Shown piece by piece: positions 7,071 through 8,200 of a stretch of 8,200 bases of DNA (position 1 is the stretch's first letter; each line of letters starts with the position of its first letter). The stretch is from the NCBI GenBank assembly GCA_030691725.1, contig JAUYDQ010000141.1, positions 1 to 8,200 on the forward strand, in the 5' to 3' direction. Source of the stretch: Candidatus Omnitrophota bacterium (GTDB taxonomy: Bacteria > Omnitrophota > Gorgyraeia > Gygaellales > Profunditerraquicolaceae). A program made the translations under genes and the position numbers. The notes under the pieces are model-generated. The model had not been told where the DNA came from, ran no database searches, and saw only the letters and a program-made list of their open reading frames with translations.

Positions 7071-7244
7071 CGACTTGGAAGTCTATATGTTGTTTTAATA
7101 TTTGACTATTCACTATAAAACAATAATTTTATTTAATAAAAGAAGGATTAAGCGGTGAGCCTTCGCCATACTCGACTAAGGTTATTCCCCGCCTTGGCTA
7201 GCTTCGCCTTTTATCTCTGCGAACCCCTAAAGCAAGTCAACACC

Positions 7245-7271
7245 TTTGGGTTTCGGGTTTCCCGAGCCAAA
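7245..7271. repeat. bulged inverted repeat (hairpin 1)
   Basis: TTTGG and TTCGGG, separated by a 2-nt bulge, pair with CCCGAGCCAAA around a TTT loop, giving 11 pairs including one G-U. It lies in a region without genes. Confidence 0.55.
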
Positions 7272-7370
7272 AGCCAATCCTTCTTATCACAACCCAACGG
7301 GATCCTTCATTTCAGGTTATCCAGAGCTCAACCAGAGTATTAGTCAAGGTTTCCGGGCCCTACACGCGAG

Positions 7371-7429
7371 AAGGCAGGGGGCGGTACAGATGACGCGCTA
7401 TAAAAGCGCTCATTTTACTGCCCTCCTTT
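7371..7429. repeat. long bulged inverted repeat with inner hairpin (hairpin 2)
   Basis: GGGGGCGGTA (7377-7386) pairs fully with TACTGCCCTC (7416-7425), counting G-U pairs. Beyond a 2-nt bulge four more pairs extend the stem. Inside it GCGCT (7395-7399) pairs with AGCGC (7405-7409). The G-U pairs mean it folds better as + strand RNA than as - strand RNA. Confidence 0.55.
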
Positions 7430-7468
7430 CAGGTTATGAAACTAACCATATTATCCTACTCCAAAGTA

Positions 7469-7497
7469 ACGAATTCAATCCTTTTTTGAGTCGTTTT
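7469..7497 (+). terminator. weak terminator-like hairpin
   Basis: ACGA and TTCAA (one bulged A between them) pair with TTGAGTCGT, nine pairs with one G-U, loop TCCTTTT, followed by TTT. The tail is short, so termination is uncertain; it would end a + strand transcript of the hairpin region. Confidence 0.35.
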
Positions 7498-7532
7498 ATC
7501 GTATACCGCGCGAGGTGAACCCATTCAGACGA

Positions 7533-7570
7533 CCCAGAAATCTGGAGCGACAGAAAAACTCTCTGCATAC
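7533..7570 (+). repeat. 38-bp imperfect direct repeat, copy 2
   Basis: It matches 1020-1057 at 30 of 38 positions in the same orientation, with the conserved core at 7551-7570. It lies upstream of the first island gene, so the two copies bracket all five nuclease/HEPN/helicase genes. Confidence 0.6.
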
Positions 7571-7628
7571 GGCTTATTTAGGAATGAAGTAGTTTTGGGG
7601 ATCGATCTTTCATTTTTTGCTATCTTTT

Positions 7629-7884
7629 TTAGTGTTCACTCGGCAGTATTAAAACGCCATTTTCAAACCATGCCTCGATCTTATTGAGCGGAAAATCTGT
7701 CCATTCGATTTTCTCCCGGTAAAGCTCGTGGTAGTTGCCATCCTCACACACCAGGATTGCCGATTTATCCTCATTAACCTCCGATACAAAAGCCCAGCAT
7801 TGTAACTTAATCGCAATGCTGGGCTCTGAGTTTGTAAGCTTTATGCGCCTACTAGACCCCTGAGTTTATAAACCCATATTTCAC
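7629..7884 (-). pseudogene. remnant of a small unknown gene, probable frameshift
   Basis: An open frame of 78 codons (7865 to the TAA at 7631-7629) reads as good protein, for example NEDKSAILVCEDGNYHELYR and KIEWTDFPLNKIEAWFENG, but has no ATG, GTG or TTG in its first part. Upstream, in another frame, a GTG at 7884 begins VKYGFINSG and meets a stop just after a run of four Gs (7860-7857 on the - strand). Removing one G would join the two into a single protein of about 85 residues. So the gene is probably broken by a one-base insertion, or was sequenced with an error. No Shine-Dalgarno is seen before the GTG. A perfect inverted repeat lies within the frame. I do not recognise the family. Confidence 0.5.
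7788..7825 (-). terminator. perfect 12-bp inverted repeat with short T-tail
   Basis: AGCCCAGCATTG (7791-7802) and CAATGCTGGGCT (7814-7825) are perfect complements around an 11-nt loop. On the - strand the stem ends in TTTT, like a weak terminator; on the + strand there is no T-run. It sits inside the open frame of the broken small gene. Confidence 0.5.
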
Positions 7885-7896
7885 GATAGATAAATG

Positions 7897-7924
7897 TTGC
7901 TAAATTCTATTGCTAGGGTATAAT
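7897..7924 (+). promoter_or_regulatory. promoter of rpoN
   Basis: TTGCTA (7897-7902), 16 bases, then a perfect TATAAT (7919-7924). Transcription would start near 7931, giving a leader of about 30 nt before the rpoN start codon. Confidence 0.7.
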
Positions 7925-7962
7925 CTTTGTTGGCACGGTTGTTGCTTACCAGTGGAGATTGT

Positions 7963-8200
7963 ATGCCCTTAGAAATAAAACTTACAACAAAATTGACGTA
8001 TAAGTTACGTCTAAACCCCCAGATGAAGCTATCCTTAAATCTCTTGCAATTGCCTATGCATAAGCTTAAAGAATACCTCATATCGGAAATTGAAAAAAAT
8101 CCTCTTTTAGAACCTCCCCAAGACCATTCCCCTTCTATGAATGAGAAAATAGATGAAACCATAAAGAGAACAGAGAATCAAGAAAACAAAGAATATGACT
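7963..8200 (+). CDS. rpoN: RNA polymerase sigma-54 factor, N-terminal part
   Basis: The first 79 codons of rpoN, cut by the window edge. Sigma-54 directs RNA polymerase to -24/-12 promoters and needs AAA+ activators; its region I inhibits open-complex formation and contacts the activator. Residues 10-50 are the typical region I: KLTYKLRLNPQMKLSLNLLQ, then LPMHKLKEYLISEIEKNPLLE. Residues from about 51 on are hydrophilic and acidic, as in the variable region II. The ATG at 7963 has GGAG (7954-7957) upstream at good spacing and is preceded by a good promoter. Full-length sigma-54 is usually about 430-500 residues, so most of the gene lies outside. In many Gram-negative bacteria lptB precedes rpoN; here it does not. 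Confidence 0.93.
   Translation, partial: MPLEIKLTTKLTYKLRLNPQMKLSLNLLQLPMHKLKEYLISEIEKNPLLEPPQDHSPSMNEKIDETIKRTENQENKEYD

Larger units (their letters stand above)
7071..7620. other. long non-coding stretch with strong hairpins
   Basis: No frame here has convincing protein-like composition; + strand frames at 7155-7343 and 7246-7518 overlap each other and look random. The first 80 bases are very AT-rich, with a near-perfect palindrome TTTTATTTAATAAAA (7127-7141), and probably hold the promoter of the nuclease gene. From about 7150 the composition becomes GC-richer. Two elaborate hairpins (7245-7271 and 7371-7429) and a weaker terminator-like hairpin (7469-7497, + strand) follow, then repeat copy 2. 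TTTCAGGTTAT occurs twice (7312 and 7427 areas). This could be a structured RNA or the decayed end of a mobile element; the sequence alone does not decide. Confidence 0.45.

Noticed and set aside
7155..7518. Two overlapping + strand frames of 62 and 90 codons
   Set aside because: Low-complexity, non-protein-like composition, no ribosome binding site, and they run across strong hairpins.
7071..7570. Group II intron or retron RNA
   Set aside because: No reverse transcriptase gene is in the window, and I see no domain V-like hairpin or retron msr/msd layout.
7881..8162. 93-codon frame on the - strand
   Set aside because: It is antisense to the recognisable sigma-54 region I and to the rpoN promoter.
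1..8200. CRISPR array, tRNA or rRNA genes
   Set aside because: No regularly spaced repeats, tRNA cloverleaf or rRNA-like sequence could be found on either strand.

Overview
The window is an AT-rich (roughly 40% GC by eye) bacterial stretch. Its right edge carries the first 79 codons of the sigma-54 factor gene rpoN on the + strand. Almost everything else reads on the - strand. rpoN, a sigma-70 type promoter and intrinsic terminators point to a bacterium, probably Gram-negative (rpoN is most common there), but nothing here fixes the genus.

From right to left: rpoN (7963 to the edge) has a good promoter. Divergent from it is the remnant of a small gene (7629-7884) with a probable one-base frameshift and an embedded perfect 12-bp inverted repeat. 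Next is a stretch of about 550 bases without a convincing gene (7071-7620). It contains two strong bulged hairpins and one copy of a 38-bp imperfect repeat (7533-7570). Then come five consecutive - strand genes: a PD-(D/E)XK nuclease-like protein (5457-7070); an overlapping gene for a HEPN-like protein with a four-CxxC zinc-binding tail (4649-5467), followed by a terminator; a TIGR02391/Hypoth_Ymh protein with an RNxxxH HEPN motif (3717-4517); a UvrD-type superfamily 1 helicase (1743-3590); and a small protein with another RNxxxH motif (1121-1678). The second copy of the 38-bp repeat (1020-1057) lies just beyond the last of these genes.

Left of that repeat, a near-consensus promoter on the - strand (913-940) drives a leader of about 110 nt. 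The leader ends in an intrinsic terminator placed directly in front of the ribosome binding site of a TPR protein gene (215-796). This arrangement suggests attenuation, a riboswitch, or a small RNA with read-through. A further gene, cut by the window edge (1-196), follows the TPR gene.

Taken together, the nuclease, helicase and three proteins carrying R-x4-H HEPN-type motifs look like a defence island bracketed by two diverged direct repeats. The most system-like unit is the translationally coupled nuclease plus HEPN/zinc-ribbon pair, which I cannot match to a named defence system. The helicase resembles the helicase half of two-gene systems such as Gabija, but no GajA-like partner (OLD ATPase/TOPRIM) is present. 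The defence role is inferred from domains and clustering; nothing in the sequence proves it.
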